Origin: Allosphingosinicella deserti
GTDB taxonomy: Bacteria > Pseudomonadota > Alphaproteobacteria > Sphingomonadales > Sphingomonadaceae
NCBI RefSeq assembly: GCF_003012735.1
Contig: NZ_PXYI01000006.1
Span: 352,217 to 416,216 of the forward strand
Length of the DNA stretch: 64,000 nt
Reading direction: 5' to 3'
Numbering within the stretch: position 1 is the stretch's first letter; each line of letters opens with the position of its first letter. The notes below the pieces were generated by a model. The model searched no databases and was not told the origin of the DNA. It saw only the letters and a program-made list of their open reading frames with translations. Shown in pieces: positions 8,622 through 18,422 of this stretch. The position numbers were made by a program, and so were the translations under genes.

Positions 8622-9758
8622 ATGACCACAGTCGTGATCGCAGGCTACGCCCGCTCGCCTTTCCACCTCGCCGGCAAGGGCGAACTCGCCCGCGTCCGTC
8701 CCGACGATCTCGCCGCCCAGACGATCCGCGGGCTCATCGAAAAGACCAAGGTCGATCCTGCCAAGATCGAGGACATCATCCTCGGCTGCGCCTTTCCCGA
8801 AGGCGAGCAGGGCCTCAACGTTGCCCGCATGATCGGGCTGCTCGCCGATCTGCCGCTGTCGGTCGGCGGCATGACCGTGAACCGCTTCTGCGGATCATCG
8901 ATGAGCGCGATCCACATCGCGGCCGGACAGATCCAGATCGGCGCCGGCGATGCGTTCATCTGTGCCGGCCTCGAATCGATGAGCCGGGTGCCGATGGGCG
9001 GCTACAACCCGCTTCCCAACCCGGCCCTCGCGAAGAAGAGCGCCGGCGCCTATATGGGCATGGGCGAGACTGCCGAGAACGTCGCCCGCAAATACCAGAT
9101 CACCCGCGCCGAGCAGGAAAGCTTCGCGGTGAAGAGCCACAGGAAGGCCGCCGCGGCGCGTGACGCCGGCAGGCTTTCCGATGAGATCGTGCCGATCCAG
9201 ACCAAGACGGGCGTGGTCAGCCAGGATGGTGGCATCCGCGCCGACACCAGCGAAGAAGTGCTCGCCGGCCTGAAGCCCGCCTTCAGCCAGGATGGATCGG
9301 TTACCGCCGGCACGTCCTCGCCGCTGACCGACGGCGCGTCGGCGGTGCTGGTTACCTCGGAGGAATTCGCGCAGGCCAACGGCCTCAAGATCCTCGCGCG
9401 CATCAAGTCGATCGGCGTTTCCGGCTGCGAGCCGGAGACGATGGGTCTCGGCCCGATCGGCGCGTCCTTGAAGGCACTGGAGCGCGCCGGGCTCAAGGGC
9501 GACGATCTCGACGTGGTCGAGATCAACGAGGCGTTCGCATCGCAGGCGATCGCCTGCATCCGCGATCTCGGCCTCAAGGAAGAGACGATCAATCTCGACG
9601 GCGGCGGCATCTCGATCGGCCACCCGCTCGGCGCCACCGGCGCCCGCATCGTCGGCAAGGCCGCGGCCCTGCTGGAGCGCGAGGGCGGCAAATATGCGCT
9701 GGCCACCCAGTGTATCGGCGGCGGCCAGGGCATCGCCACCGTGCTGGAGCGTGCATGA
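8622..9758 (+). CDS. fadA: Acetyl-CoA C-acyltransferase (3-ketoacyl-CoA thiolase)
   Basis: 378-aa thiolase catalysing the last step of beta-oxidation, release of acetyl-CoA from 3-ketoacyl-CoA. Seen: the nucleophilic cysteine in VNRFCGSSMSAIH (about residue 90), NEAFASQA, the histidine loop GGGISIGHPLGATGARI, and the second catalytic cysteine in ALATQCIGGGQG. Length and motif order are normal for the family. Its stop overlaps the start of fadB (ATGATGA region), so the two subunits of the trifunctional system are translated together. Confidence 0.93.
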   Translation: MTTVVIAGYARSPFHLAGKGELARVRPDDLAAQTIRGLIEKTKVDPAKIEDIILGCAFPEGEQGLNVARMIGLLADLPLSVGGMTVNRFCGSSMSAIHIAAGQIQIGAGDAFICAGLESMSRVPMGGYNPLPNPALAKKSAGAYMGMGETAENVARKYQITRAEQESFAVKSHRKAAAARDAGRLSDEIVPIQTKTGVVSQDGGIRADTSEEVLAGLKPAFSQDGSVTAGTSSPLTDGASAVLVTSEEFAQANGLKILARIKSIGVSGCEPETMGLGPIGASLKALERAGLKGDDLDVVEINEAFASQAIACIRDLGLKEETINLDGGGISIGHPLGATGARIVGKAAALLEREGGKYALATQCIGGGQGIATVLERA

Positions 9759-12082
9759 TGGAGCCGATCAAGAAAGTCTGCGTGATCGGTGCCGGCGTTA
9801 TGGGTGCCGGAATCGCCGCCCAGGTGGCGAATGCGGGCGTGCCGGTGCTGCTGCTCGACATCGTGCCCAAGGAGGGGGCGGATCGTGACTCGGTCGCGAA
9901 GGGCGCGGTCGCCAAGATGCTCAAGGCCGAGCCGGCGCCGTTCATGTCGAAATCGGCGGCGAAGCTGGTCGAGACCGGCAATATCGACGACCATCTCGGC
10001 CGCGTCGCCGAGTGCGATTGGATCGTCGAGGCGATTGTCGAGCGGCTCGACATCAAGCAGTCGCTGTACGCCAAGCTCGAGCAGCTCAAGCGTCCTGGCA
10101 CGGCAGTGTCGTCCAACACGTCGACGATCCCGCTCGGCCACCTTGTCGAAGGACGCTCGGACCAGTTCAAGCGCGACTTCCTGATCACCCACTTCTTCAA
10201 TCCGCCCCGCTACATGCGGCTGATCGAGATCGTCCGCGGTGCCGACACCGATCCTGGCGTGGCTGGGAAGGTCGAGGATTTCGTCGACCGGATGATGGGC
10301 AAGCGCATCGTTCGCGCCAAGGACACGCCGGGCTTCATCGCCAACCGCATTGGCACCTACTGGCTCGCGGTCGCGATCAACGCCGCGATGGACCAGGGCC
10401 TGACCGTCGAGGAAGCCGACCAGGTCGGTGGCCGGCCGATGGGCGTCCCCAAGACCGGCATCTTCGGCCTGGTCGATCTCGTCGGCGTCGATCTCATGCC
10501 GCTGCTGTCGAAGAGCCTCGCGTCGACGCTTCCGGCAGGCGACGCCTATTTCGACACGATCCGACCGATGCCGCTGGTCGACAAGATGATCGCGGAAGGT
10601 TTCACCGGTCGCAAGGGCAAGGGCGGCTTCTATCGTCTCGACAAGAAGCCGGACGGCACGCGTGCCAAGCTCAGCCTCGATCTCGCCACCGGCGAATATC
10701 GTCCGGAGCGCAAGCCGGAGCGGCTGCCGGGCGCGGCCGAGAAGGATCTTGCCGCCCTCGTCTCGCTGCCCGGCAAGTCCGGCACCTATGCCTGGACGAT
10801 CCTCGGCAACGTGCTTTCCTATGCGGCCTCGCTGGTCGGCGAGGCGGCGGACGACGTCGTCGGCATCGATGATGCGATGAAGCTCGGCTACAATTGGAAG
10901 TTCGGCCCGTTCGAGCTGATCGACCGCATGGGGCCGGGCAAGCTCGCCGCGCGCCTTCAGGCGGAGGGACGCACGGTTCCGCCGATCCTCGCCAGGGCCG
11001 GCGGCCGGCCCTTCTATCGAATAGAAAACGGCGTGCGCCAGTATCTCGCCGCCGACGGCGAGTATCGCGACGTCGTCCGGCCGGAAGGCGTGCTGCTGCT
11101 CGAGGACGTCAAGCTGCGCAGCGAGCCGTTGCTCAGGAACGGCTCGGCGGCTTTGTGGGACATCGGCGACGGGATCGTCTGCCTGGAATTCACCGGCAAG
11201 ATGAACGCGCTCGACGAAGAGGTGATGAAGATCGTCCAGAAGGCGATCCCGCTGGTCAAGGCGCAGTACAAGGGATTGGTCGTCTACAACGAGGGCTCGA
11301 ACTTCTCGGCCGGCGCCAATCTCGGTCTCGCCATGTTCGCGCTCAACATCGCCGCGTGGAGCGAGATCGAGAAGCTCGTCTCGGCCGGGCAGCAGGCCTA
11401 CAAAGCGCTCAAATATGCGCCGTTCCCGGTGGTCTCGGCGCCGGCCGGGATGGCGCTCGGCGGCGGCTGCGAGATCCTGCTCCATTCCGATGCGGTCCAG
11501 GCCCATGCCGAAAGCTATGTCGGCCTGGTCGAATGCGGTGTCGGCCTCGTCCCGGGATGGGGCGGCCATGGCGAACTGATCGATCGCATGGTGAAGTCCC
11601 CGGCAATGCCGAAGGGCCCGATGCCGGCGGTGGTCAAGGCCTTCGAGACGATCTCGACCGCCTCGGTGTCGAAGTCGGCGGCGCAGGCCAGGGAAATGAT
11701 GTTCCTGCGTCCCACCGACGGCATCACGATGAACCGCGACCGCCTGCTCGCCGACGCCAAGGCCAGGGCCCTCGCGCTGGTCGAGGGCTATGCGCCTCCG
11801 GAGAAGCCGACCTTCCGTCTGCCCGGCGAAAGCGGCCGGGTGGCGATCGGCAATGCCGTGCGCGACTTCCACAAGAAGGGTGTGGCCACCGATTACGACA
11901 CCGTGGTGGCCGGGCGCCTCGCCAACGTGCTGACCGGCGGCGACGCCGATCTGGTCGACACGGTGACCGAGGACCAGCTGCTCAAGCTCGAGCGCGAAGC
12001 GTTCATGGCCAGCGTCAAGGATCGCCGCACCCAGGCCCGGGTCGAGCACATGCTCGAAACCGGCAAGCCGCTGCGCAATTGA
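9755..12082 (+). CDS. fadB: Bifunctional 3-hydroxyacyl-CoA dehydrogenase / enoyl-CoA hydratase
   Basis: 775-aa beta-oxidation alpha subunit. The N-terminal Rossmann domain starts VCVIGAGVMGAGIAAQVANAG (read GAGVMGAGIA), followed by the HADH helical domains (FFNPPRYMRLIEIV, DTPGFIANRIG). The crotonase domain is at the C-terminal half (NFSAGANLGLAM, GMALGGGCEILLHSD, ECGVGLVPGWGG). This order, dehydrogenase before hydratase, is the reverse of E. coli FadB but common in alphaproteobacteria and some other groups. The start ATG at 9755 overlaps the fadA stop; a second ATG follows directly. Confidence 0.92.
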   Translation: MMEPIKKVCVIGAGVMGAGIAAQVANAGVPVLLLDIVPKEGADRDSVAKGAVAKMLKAEPAPFMSKSAAKLVETGNIDDHLGRVAECDWIVEAIVERLDIKQSLYAKLEQLKRPGTAVSSNTSTIPLGHLVEGRSDQFKRDFLITHFFNPPRYMRLIEIVRGADTDPGVAGKVEDFVDRMMGKRIVRAKDTPGFIANRIGTYWLAVAINAAMDQGLTVEEADQVGGRPMGVPKTGIFGLVDLVGVDLMPLLSKSLASTLPAGDAYFDTIRPMPLVDKMIAEGFTGRKGKGGFYRLDKKPDGTRAKLSLDLATGEYRPERKPERLPGAAEKDLAALVSLPGKSGTYAWTILGNVLSYAASLVGEAADDVVGIDDAMKLGYNWKFGPFELIDRMGPGKLAARLQAEGRTVPPILARAGGRPFYRIENGVRQYLAADGEYRDVVRPEGVLLLEDVKLRSEPLLRNGSAALWDIGDGIVCLEFTGKMNALDEEVMKIVQKAIPLVKAQYKGLVVYNEGSNFSAGANLGLAMFALNIAAWSEIEKLVSAGQQAYKALKYAPFPVVSAPAGMALGGGCEILLHSDAVQAHAESYVGLVECGVGLVPGWGGHGELIDRMVKSPAMPKGPMPAVVKAFETISTASVSKSAAQAREMMFLRPTDGITMNRDRLLADAKARALALVEGYAPPEKPTFRLPGESGRVAIGNAVRDFHKKGVATDYDTVVAGRLANVLTGGDADLVDTVTEDQLLKLEREAFMASVKDRRTQARVEHMLETGKPLRN

Positions 12083-12101
12083 CCCGTGCATTGGCCGCAA
12101 A

Positions 12102-12184
12102 CCGTTCGGGCTGAGCCTGTCGAAGCCCTCCCTTTCTTCCGCGGGAGAAGAAGGAAGGGGCTTCGACGAGCTCAGCCCGAACGG
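12102..12184. repeat. REP-like long inverted repeat, copy 1
   Basis: Two 27-nt arms begin CCGTTCGGGCTGAGC and include GTCGAAGCCC; 25 of 27 positions pair. The loop itself (12129-12157) is partly self-complementary. The same element recurs at 63756-63841. It sits between fadB and fadE and may act as a transcript-stabilising or attenuating hairpin. Confidence 0.8.
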
Positions 12185-12262
12185 AGCTAAGAGTTTCAAG
12201 TTACATCGCGGCCGATCGAGGTCGCCACCCGAACCCAGACCATCTGATCGGAAGACCAGGAC

Positions 12263-14059
12263 ATGCAGACCTACAACGCACCCCTGCGCGACATGCGTTT
12301 CGTGCTCCACGAACTGTTCGCCGACGACGAATTCGGCGGGCTCGAAAAGTTCGAGGAATTCACCCCCGATCTGCTCGACGCGGTGCTCGAGGAAGCCGCC
12401 CGCGTTGCCCGCGACGTGTTGCTGCCGCTCAACGCCAGCGGCGACGAGGAAGGCTGCGTCCTGGAAAATGGCGTGGTCCGCACGCCCAAGGGCTTCAAGC
12501 AGGCCTATGACACGTTCCGCGAGGGCGGCTGGGCGTCGCTTGCCTCCGATCCGGAGTGGGGCGGGCAGGGGCTGCCGGAGACGGTCAACAAGCTCGTCGA
12601 GGAGATGATCTGCGCGTCGAACCTGTCGTTCAGCCTCTATCCGGGTCTGACCCACGGCGCCACCACGGCGATCGAGGGCCACGCGGCGGAGGACCTGAAG
12701 CGGGCCTATTTGCCCAAGATGGTCAGCGGCGAATGGTCGGGAACGATGTGCCTCACCGAGGCGCATTGCGGCACCGACCTCGGCCTGCTGCGCACCAAGG
12801 CGGTGCCGCAGGAAGACGGCAGCTACAAGGTGACCGGGTCCAAGATCTTCATCTCGGCCGGCGACCACGATCTGACCGACAACGTCATCCACCTAGTGCT
12901 CGCCCGGCTGCCCGATGCGCCGGCGGGCGTGAAGGGCATCAGCCTGTTCCTGGTGCCGAAATATCTGCCGAAGGACGACGGCACGATCGGCCCGCGCAAC
13001 AATGTCGCCGTCGCCGGGATCGAGCACAAGATGGGCCTCAAGGCGTCCGCCACCTGCCAGATCGCGTTCGACGATTCGATCGGCTGGCTGGTCGGCCAGC
13101 CCAACAAGGGCCTGGCCGCGATGTTCACGATGATGAACACGGAGCGCGTTTCGGTGGGTATACAGGGTTTGGGGATCAACGAGATCGCCTACCAGTCCGC
13201 CGTCGCCTACGCCAAGGAGCGCCTGCAGGGGCGGGCGCTCGGCGGTGCCAAGCAGCCGGAGCTCTCGGCCGATCCGATCATCGTCCACCCCGACGTACGC
13301 CGCATGCTGATGACAATGCGCGTCTACGCCGAAGGCTGCCGCGCGCTCGGGCAATGGGCGTCGCGTGCGCTCGATGCCGAAAAGCACAGCAAGGACCCCG
13401 AGGTCCGCGCCCGCGCGACCGACTTCGTGGCGCTGATGACCCCGGTCGTGAAGGCGCTGTTCACCGATCTCGCCTCGGAAGCGGCGAACCTTGCGGTGCA
13501 GACGTATGGCGGCCACGGCTATATCCGGGAGCACGGCGTCGAGCAGTTCGTGCGCGATGCCCGTATCACCCAGATCTACGAAGGCACCAACGGCATCCAG
13601 GCGCTCGATCTCGTCGGCCGCAAGATGGCGGCGAACATGGGCCGGGCGATGCGACCCTTCTTCCACGCGGTCTCGGCGCTGTGCGAGGACCTCACCAAGA
13701 GCCAGGATCCGCAGATCTCCGCTTTCGCCGGCGCCCTGATGCAGAATTTCGGTGCGCTTCAGCTCACCACCGCGACCATCGCCCGCAAGGCGATGAAGGA
13801 TCCGGAGGAAGCGGGCGCCGCGGCCAGCGAGTATCTGCGCATGCTCGGGCTGGTCGGGATGGGCTATACCTTCCTCAAGGCCGCGCAGATCGCCAAGGCG
13901 CGGCTGGGGGAGGGGAGCGGGGATGCGGATTTCTACACCACCAAGCTTGCCACCGCCGCCTTCTTCTTCGATCGGATCCTGCCGCAGGCGACGACATTGT
14001 TCCTGACGATCAAGACCGGCAAGGCCTCGATGATGGCCTTGCCTGCGGAAGCCTTCTGA
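12263..14059 (+). CDS. fadE: Acyl-CoA dehydrogenase
   Basis: 598-aa FAD-dependent acyl-CoA dehydrogenase, first oxidation step of beta-oxidation, passing electrons to ETF. Seen: CLTEAHCGTDLGLLRT (flavin-binding region), KIFISAGDHD, the helix-bundle C-terminal domain with YGGHGYIREHGVEQFVRD, and YEGTNGIQALDL carrying the usual catalytic glutamate. The ~600-aa length with an extra C-terminal domain fits the DmdC/FadE5-type group rather than the short ~380-aa ACADs. Downstream etfBA supply the electron acceptor. A strong hairpin follows the gene. Confidence 0.9.
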   Translation: MQTYNAPLRDMRFVLHELFADDEFGGLEKFEEFTPDLLDAVLEEAARVARDVLLPLNASGDEEGCVLENGVVRTPKGFKQAYDTFREGGWASLASDPEWGGQGLPETVNKLVEEMICASNLSFSLYPGLTHGATTAIEGHAAEDLKRAYLPKMVSGEWSGTMCLTEAHCGTDLGLLRTKAVPQEDGSYKVTGSKIFISAGDHDLTDNVIHLVLARLPDAPAGVKGISLFLVPKYLPKDDGTIGPRNNVAVAGIEHKMGLKASATCQIAFDDSIGWLVGQPNKGLAAMFTMMNTERVSVGIQGLGINEIAYQSAVAYAKERLQGRALGGAKQPELSADPIIVHPDVRRMLMTMRVYAEGCRALGQWASRALDAEKHSKDPEVRARATDFVALMTPVVKALFTDLASEAANLAVQTYGGHGYIREHGVEQFVRDARITQIYEGTNGIQALDLVGRKMAANMGRAMRPFFHAVSALCEDLTKSQDPQISAFAGALMQNFGALQLTTATIARKAMKDPEEAGAAASEYLRMLGLVGMGYTFLKAAQIAKARLGEGSGDADFYTTKLATAAFFFDRILPQATTLFLTIKTGKASMMALPAEAF

Positions 14060-14132
14060 CCCGAGCGAGCTGGACGACGCGATTTACCGGCTGACGATAA
14101 CCATTGTGCAACAAAGGCTTGCCAAGAGCATC

Positions 14133-14162
14133 ATCCTGTCGCAGCGAGCGCTGCGACAGGAT
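14133..14162. terminator. Perfect 14-bp stem hairpin after fadE
   Basis: ATCCTGTCGCAGCG and its exact complement are separated by only AG. There is no T-run, so it could be a factor-assisted terminator or a 3' end stabiliser of the fad transcript. It lies about 70 bp past the fadE stop. Confidence 0.6.
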
Positions 14163-14315
14163 TGACCTATACGTAAGTTGCTGCTCCTATAGATCAGTCT
14201 CATAACGCAACGGTGATGTCGCAAGCGCCATCGGTGCAAGGACCGGCCCGGATGGGCGAAGTTCGACCGGAGGGGCGGAAACAGACCCCAATGGCGAGGA
14301 GTAAGGAGAGGATTG

Positions 14316-14714
14316 ATGCTGATTACCATGCTCGCCATGGCGATGGCGGCGCCGCAGGATGCGGCGGTCGGCCGCTGGAAGACCGAGACACGCGGCGGTA
14401 TCGTGGAGATCCAGCGCTGCGGCGCCTCGATCTGCGGACGTCTTCTGACGTCGGACCTTCTGCGCACCAACCCCAACCTCAAGGACGCCAGGAACAGCGA
14501 CGCCGCGCTTCGCGGTCGCCCGCTGCGCGGCTTGCAGATCCTGAGCGGCTTCAAGGCCGACGGCACCGGCTGGAGCGGCGGCAAGATCTACAATGCCGAA
14601 GACGGCAAGACCTACACCGCGTACGTGACCCCTGAAGGCCCGAACCAGCTCAAGGTCAAAGGCTGCGTGTTCCGTCCGCTCTGCAAGACCCAGACCTGGA
14701 CCCGCGTGCGCTGA
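14316..14714 (+). CDS. DUF2147 domain protein (132 aa)
   Basis: Small protein with a short hydrophobic N-terminus (probable export signal, cleavage near AMAAPQD), followed by the DUF2147 core: VGRWKTETRGGIVEIQ, CGASICGRLL and GWSGGKIYNAEDGKTY, ending in CVFRPLCKTQTWTRV. AAGGAGAGG lies 4 nt before the ATG; an in-frame TTG directly before it is less likely. The family is periplasmic and mostly uncharacterised; related proteins occur near fatty-acid genes, but its role is unknown. Confidence 0.8.
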   Translation: MLITMLAMAMAAPQDAAVGRWKTETRGGIVEIQRCGASICGRLLTSDLLRTNPNLKDARNSDAALRGRPLRGLQILSGFKADGTGWSGGKIYNAEDGKTYTAYVTPEGPNQLKVKGCVFRPLCKTQTWTRVR

Positions 14715-14792
14715 TCGCGTCACGCACACGTTTTTCCATACCCGTTTTCTGCTTCCCGGTACCGCGTGCCGTATCGCTTACAGGATGATCTG

Positions 14793-16094
14793 ATGTCGTA
14801 TCTCAAGACCGCTCTCGTTGCTGCCTCCGCCCTTACCGCCAGCTTCGGTTTCGCCACTGCCGCCAACGCCCAGGCTTTCTATCTGCAGGAACAGTCGGCG
14901 CGCGCTGCCGGCCGCGCTTTCTCGGGCGAGGGTGCCGACACCGGCGCCGCCTCCTTGTGGTGGAACCCGGCGGCCATCGCCGGCATCGAGACGACGGATG
15001 TGTCGCTGTCCGCCTCCCTTATTCTGCCGCGCGGGGAAGTCGCCAACAGCAACACTCTGATCCGCCGTCCCGGCCAGACCTTTGCCCCGGTGGGCGGCGA
15101 TCCTGTTACCAAGAACCCGATCAACAATGGAATGCTTCCCGCCTTCGCCGTCGCTGTGCCGGTCAGCGATCGGCTCGCTTTCGGTCTCGCGGTCAGCTCG
15201 CCCTACAGCTTCACCACCGATTATGCGGAGGACAGCTGGGCCCGCTACACTGCCGACAAGACCAAGCTCTTGACCATGGATATCCAGCCCAGCGTTGCTT
15301 ACGCGGTAACGGACTGGCTGCGCGCCGGTGCCGCGCTCAACGTCGAATATACCGACGCCAGCCTCTCCAATGCGCTGCCCAATCTCTCGGCAGCGCTTCC
15401 CGACGGCCGCCAGGTGCTGAAGGGCAATGGCTGGGATTTCGGCTGGTCCGCCGGCGTGCAGATGCACAATGAATTCGTCACCGTCGGCATCAGCTACAAA
15501 TCGGCGATCAAGCACAAGCTTGACGGCTCGATCGAGATCAGCGGGCTGCAAGGTCCTCTCGCCGCGCAGAACCGCGAGCTCGACGGAGTCAGCGCCACCT
15601 TCTACACGCCGGCGCAGATCATCGTCGGCGCGCGGTTCAAGGTCAGCCCCGCGCTCACCCTCAACACCCAGGGCATCCGCTACACCTGGAGCAAGTTCGA
15701 CGAGATCCGCCTCGGCGCGCCGCTCAACACGGCGATTCCCGAAGGCTATCAGAACAGCTGGAGCCTTGCCGGCGGCTTCGATTATCAAGCCTCGGAGAAG
15801 CTGATCCTGCGCGCCGGCGTGCAGCACGCGTCGACTCCGACCGTCGACGGCGAGCGCGACGCACGCGTGCCGGACGCCGACCGCTGGAATTTCGGTGCCG
15901 GCGGCACCGTCCAGGTCAACCCGCGTCTCGCGCTCGACGCCGCCTTCAACTATGTCCATTTCGACAAGGAGACGATCGATCGCACCACTGCCGCCTATGC
16001 CGGCACTGCCGCACAGACTCCGATCGTGGTCAACGGCACGCTGCGGGACGCCAAGGCGTTCATCATCTCGGTCGGCGGCCGGATGACGTTCTAA
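14793..16094 (+). CDS. fadL: OmpP1/FadL-type outer membrane fatty-acid porin
   Basis: 433-aa outer-membrane beta-barrel for uptake of long-chain fatty acids or other hydrophobic compounds. The signal peptide (residues 1-24, ending TAANA-QA) is followed by the FadL hallmark FYLQEQSARAAGRAFSGEGA with the conserved hatch and then WWNPAA. Alternating strands run to the C-terminal residue Phe (SVGGRMTF), as required for barrel assembly. The start at 14793 gives a clean signal peptide and an upstream AGGA; a longer frame 9 codons out does not. It completes the uptake end of the fad module. Confidence 0.9.
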   Translation: MSYLKTALVAASALTASFGFATAANAQAFYLQEQSARAAGRAFSGEGADTGAASLWWNPAAIAGIETTDVSLSASLILPRGEVANSNTLIRRPGQTFAPVGGDPVTKNPINNGMLPAFAVAVPVSDRLAFGLAVSSPYSFTTDYAEDSWARYTADKTKLLTMDIQPSVAYAVTDWLRAGAALNVEYTDASLSNALPNLSAALPDGRQVLKGNGWDFGWSAGVQMHNEFVTVGISYKSAIKHKLDGSIEISGLQGPLAAQNRELDGVSATFYTPAQIIVGARFKVSPALTLNTQGIRYTWSKFDEIRLGAPLNTAIPEGYQNSWSLAGGFDYQASEKLILRAGVQHASTPTVDGERDARVPDADRWNFGAGGTVQVNPRLALDAAFNYVHFDKETIDRTTAAYAGTAAQTPIVVNGTLRDAKAFIISVGGRMTF

Positions 16095-16103
16095 GGCACT
16101 GCC

Positions 16104-16157
16104 CCTCTCCCGTCGGGGCCCCGTCAAAGTGCAACTTTGATGGTCTCGAGGGAGAGG
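16104..16157. repeat. Nested intergenic hairpin between fadL and etfB
   Basis: Outer arms CCTCTCCC/GGGAGAGG enclose an inner perfect hairpin TCAAAGT-GCA-ACTTTGA. Similar CCTCTCCCC-type palindromes lie after etfA. The element could terminate fadL transcription or protect mRNA ends. Confidence 0.55.
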
Positions 16158-16180
16158 AACGCTTGTGAGGAGAAGGTTGC

Positions 16181-16930
16181 ATGAAGCTGCTCGTGCCCGT
16201 GAAACGGGTGATCGATTACAATGTGAAGCCGCGGGTGAAGGCGGACGGCAGCGGGGTCGATCTCGCCAACGTCAAGATGAGCATGAACCCGTTCGACGAG
16301 ATCGCCGTGGAAGAGGCGATCCGGTTGAAGGAGAAGGGTGTCGCGACCGAGATCGTGGTGGTGTCGATCGGCCCTGCCAAGGCGCAGGAGACGTTGCGCA
16401 CCGCGCTTGCGATGGGCGCCGATCGCGCGATCCTGGTTCAGACCGACGATGCGGTGGAGCCGCTCGCCGTCGCCAAGATCCTGGCGAAAATCGCCGCGGA
16501 GGAGCAGCCCGGCCTGGTCGTTCTCGGCAAGCAGGCGATCGACGACGATTCCAACCAGACCGGTCAGATGCTCGCCGCTCTGCTCGGCTGGGCCCAGGGC
16601 ACGTTCGCCTCCAAGGTCGAGGTGTCCGGCGACAGCGTCGACGTCACCCGTGAGGTCGATGGCGGGCTGGAGACGGTGAAGCTGAAGCTTCCGGCGATCG
16701 TCACCACCGATCTGCGCCTCAACGAGCCGCGTTATGCGAGCTTGCCCAACATCATGAAGGCGAAATCGAAGCCGCTCGCGACCAAGTCTCCGGCCGATTA
16801 CGGTGTCGACACGACGCCGCGGCTGACGACGCTTAGCGTGCGCGAGCCGTCGAAGCGCGAAGCCGGAGTCAAGGTCGGCTCCGTCGACGAGCTGATCGAC
16901 CGCCTCCGCACCACGGGAGTTATCGGATGA
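16181..16930 (+). CDS. etfB: Electron transfer flavoprotein beta subunit
   Basis: 249-aa EtfB, which with EtfA carries electrons from acyl-CoA dehydrogenases to the ETF:quinone oxidoreductase. Seen: [16 protein letters not shown] at the N-terminus, the AMP-binding region with [21 protein letters not shown], and the recognition loop [17 protein letters not shown]. The stop overlaps the etfA start by 4 bp (ATGA). Full family length. Confidence 0.95.
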   Translation: MKLLVPVKRVIDYNVKPRVKADGSGVDLANVKMSMNPFDEIAVEEAIRLKEKGVATEIVVVSIGPAKAQETLRTALAMGADRAILVQTDDAVEPLAVAKILAKIAAEEQPGLVVLGKQAIDDDSNQTGQMLAALLGWAQGTFASKVEVSGDSVDVTREVDGGLETVKLKLPAIVTTDLRLNEPRYASLPNIMKAKSKPLATKSPADYGVDTTPRLTTLSVREPSKREAGVKVGSVDELIDRLRTTGVIG

Positions 16931-17856
16931 AGAGCCTCGTTCTCGTCGAACATGAAAATGGCGATCTGAAGGACGCCACCCTGTCGGCGGTCACCGCCGC
17001 TGCCAAGCTCGGCGAAGTCCACCTGCTGGTTGTCGGCGACAGCGTCTCCGGCGTTGCCGAGGCGGCGGCGAAGATTGCCGGCGTCGGCAAGGTCCACGTT
17101 GCCGAGGATGCCGCCTACGCCCACCAGCTGGCCGAGAATGTCGCGCCGGTCATCGCCCAACTCATGGGCCACCACGACGCGTTCGTCGCGCCGGCGACGA
17201 CCACCGGCAAGAATGTCGCGCCGCGCGTCGCCGCCTTGCTCGACGTGATGCAGATTTCGGATGTGATCGACGTGGTCGATGCCGACACCTTCGTGCGGCC
17301 GATCTACGCCGGCAACGCGATCGCCACGGTCAAGTCGTCCGACGCGAAGAAGGTACTCACCGTTCGCGGCACGGCGTTCGAGAAAGCGGCGCGCGACGGC
17401 GGCTCCGGCACGATCGAGGCGGTCTCGGGCAGCGGCGATGCCGGCCTGTCCAGCTTCGTCGGCGCCGAGATCGCCGCCTCGGAGCGCCCCGAACTGACCA
17501 GCGCCAAGATCATCGTCTCGGGCGGGCGCGCGCTCGGCTCGGGCGAGGCCTTCCACCAGGTCATCGATCCGCTTGCGGACAAGCTCGGCGCCGCGGTCGG
17601 TGCCAGCCGCGCCGCCGTCGATGCCGGCTACGCGCCGAACGATTACCAGGTCGGCCAGACCGGCAAGATCGTCGCTCCGGAGCTTTATGTCGCGGTCGGC
17701 ATTTCGGGCGCGATCCAGCATCTTGCCGGAATGAAGGATTCCAAGCTGATCGTTGCGATCAACAAGGACGAGGATGCCCCGATCTTCCAGGTCGCCGACA
17801 TCGGCCTGGTCGGCGACCTGTTCAAACTGGTGCCCGAACTGACCGAGAAGCTCTAG
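16927..17856 (+). CDS. etfA: Electron transfer flavoprotein alpha subunit
   Basis: 309-aa EtfA. The C-terminal FAD-binding signature is intact: [42 protein letters not shown] and GAIQHLAGM, with the last helix ending [14 protein letters not shown]. Coupled to etfB by a 4-bp overlap. Its position downstream of fadE suggests it is the acceptor for the fatty-acyl dehydrogenase. Confidence 0.95.
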   Translation: MKSLVLVEHENGDLKDATLSAVTAAAKLGEVHLLVVGDSVSGVAEAAAKIAGVGKVHVAEDAAYAHQLAENVAPVIAQLMGHHDAFVAPATTTGKNVAPRVAALLDVMQISDVIDVVDADTFVRPIYAGNAIATVKSSDAKKVLTVRGTAFEKAARDGGSGTIEAVSGSGDAGLSSFVGAEIAASERPELTSAKIIVSGGRALGSGEAFHQVIDPLADKLGAAVGASRAAVDAGYAPNDYQVGQTGKIVAPELYVAVGISGAIQHLAGMKDSKLIVAINKDEDAPIFQVADIGLVGDLFKLVPELTEKL

Positions 17857-17868
17857 AACTCCTCAGCG

Positions 17869-17981
17869 CCTCTTCCCTTCAGGGGGAGAGGCCGGGAAGA
17901 GGGGCAGTGCCTCTCCTCCCGCGCCCCCTGTCCGAGAACCAGTCTCCCCCTCTCCCTACCCTCTCCCCTGAAGGGGAGAGG
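17869..17981. repeat. Two GC-rich palindromes after etfA
   Basis: CCTCTTCCC/GGGAAGAGG (17869-17902) is followed by CCTCTCCCCT-GA-AGGGGAGAGG (17960-17981, perfect). The block is non-coding. The first can terminate etfBA; the pair looks like a dispersed intergenic repeat family rather than a single terminator. Confidence 0.6.
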
Positions 17982-18025
17982 AGGGGTACAGTGTGGTCGG
18001 GGGGCGACTCGGGAAGGAGCCGCTC

Positions 18026-18400
18026 GTGAGCGTTCGTGGAAGCTGCCACTGCCAGGCCGTCCGCCTGATCCTCACGGAAAGGCCGCACGAGGTCATCGCC
18101 TGCGATTGCTCGCTGTGCAGCCGGCGCGGAATGCTGTGGGCCCATTATGACGACAGCCAGGTCGCGACGGACGGGTATACGGAAGGCTATGTCTGGGGGA
18201 GCGAGACGATTCGCTTCCATCATTGCCCGAAATGCGGGTGCACGACCCACTGGCATTCCAATTCCCAGCTCGGCGGCCGGATCGGGGTCAACGCGCGATT
18301 GATCGAAGGCTTCCATGAAGCGGGAGGCGCCAGCACCTCGCAATATGATTTCGGCGACGGTCCCGTACCGATCAGCTTCCTCTCCGGCGCGAACGGCTGA
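18026..18400 (+). CDS. GFA/CENP-V family zinc-binding protein (124 aa)
   Basis: Small Zn protein of the family named for glutathione-dependent formaldehyde-activating enzyme. All cysteine pairs are visible: GSCHCQAV, CDCSLCSRRG and CPKCGCTTHW. Bacterial members are abundant and mostly of unknown substrate; the name should not be taken as proof of formaldehyde chemistry. The GTG start has GGAAGGAG 7 nt upstream and places the first zinc motif at the usual distance. Confidence 0.8.
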   Translation: MSVRGSCHCQAVRLILTERPHEVIACDCSLCSRRGMLWAHYDDSQVATDGYTEGYVWGSETIRFHHCPKCGCTTHWHSNSQLGGRIGVNARLIEGFHEAGGASTSQYDFGDGPVPISFLSGANG

Positions 18401-18422
18401 CGCCTGCGCACAGCGCCTCGCA

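Noticed and set aside
9050..12892. A 1280-codon open frame on the minus strand across fadA, fadB and fadE
   Set aside because: It is the antisense shadow of well-recognised beta-oxidation genes in high-GC DNA; its protein has no family features and Arg/His/Asp-rich composition typical of such shadows.
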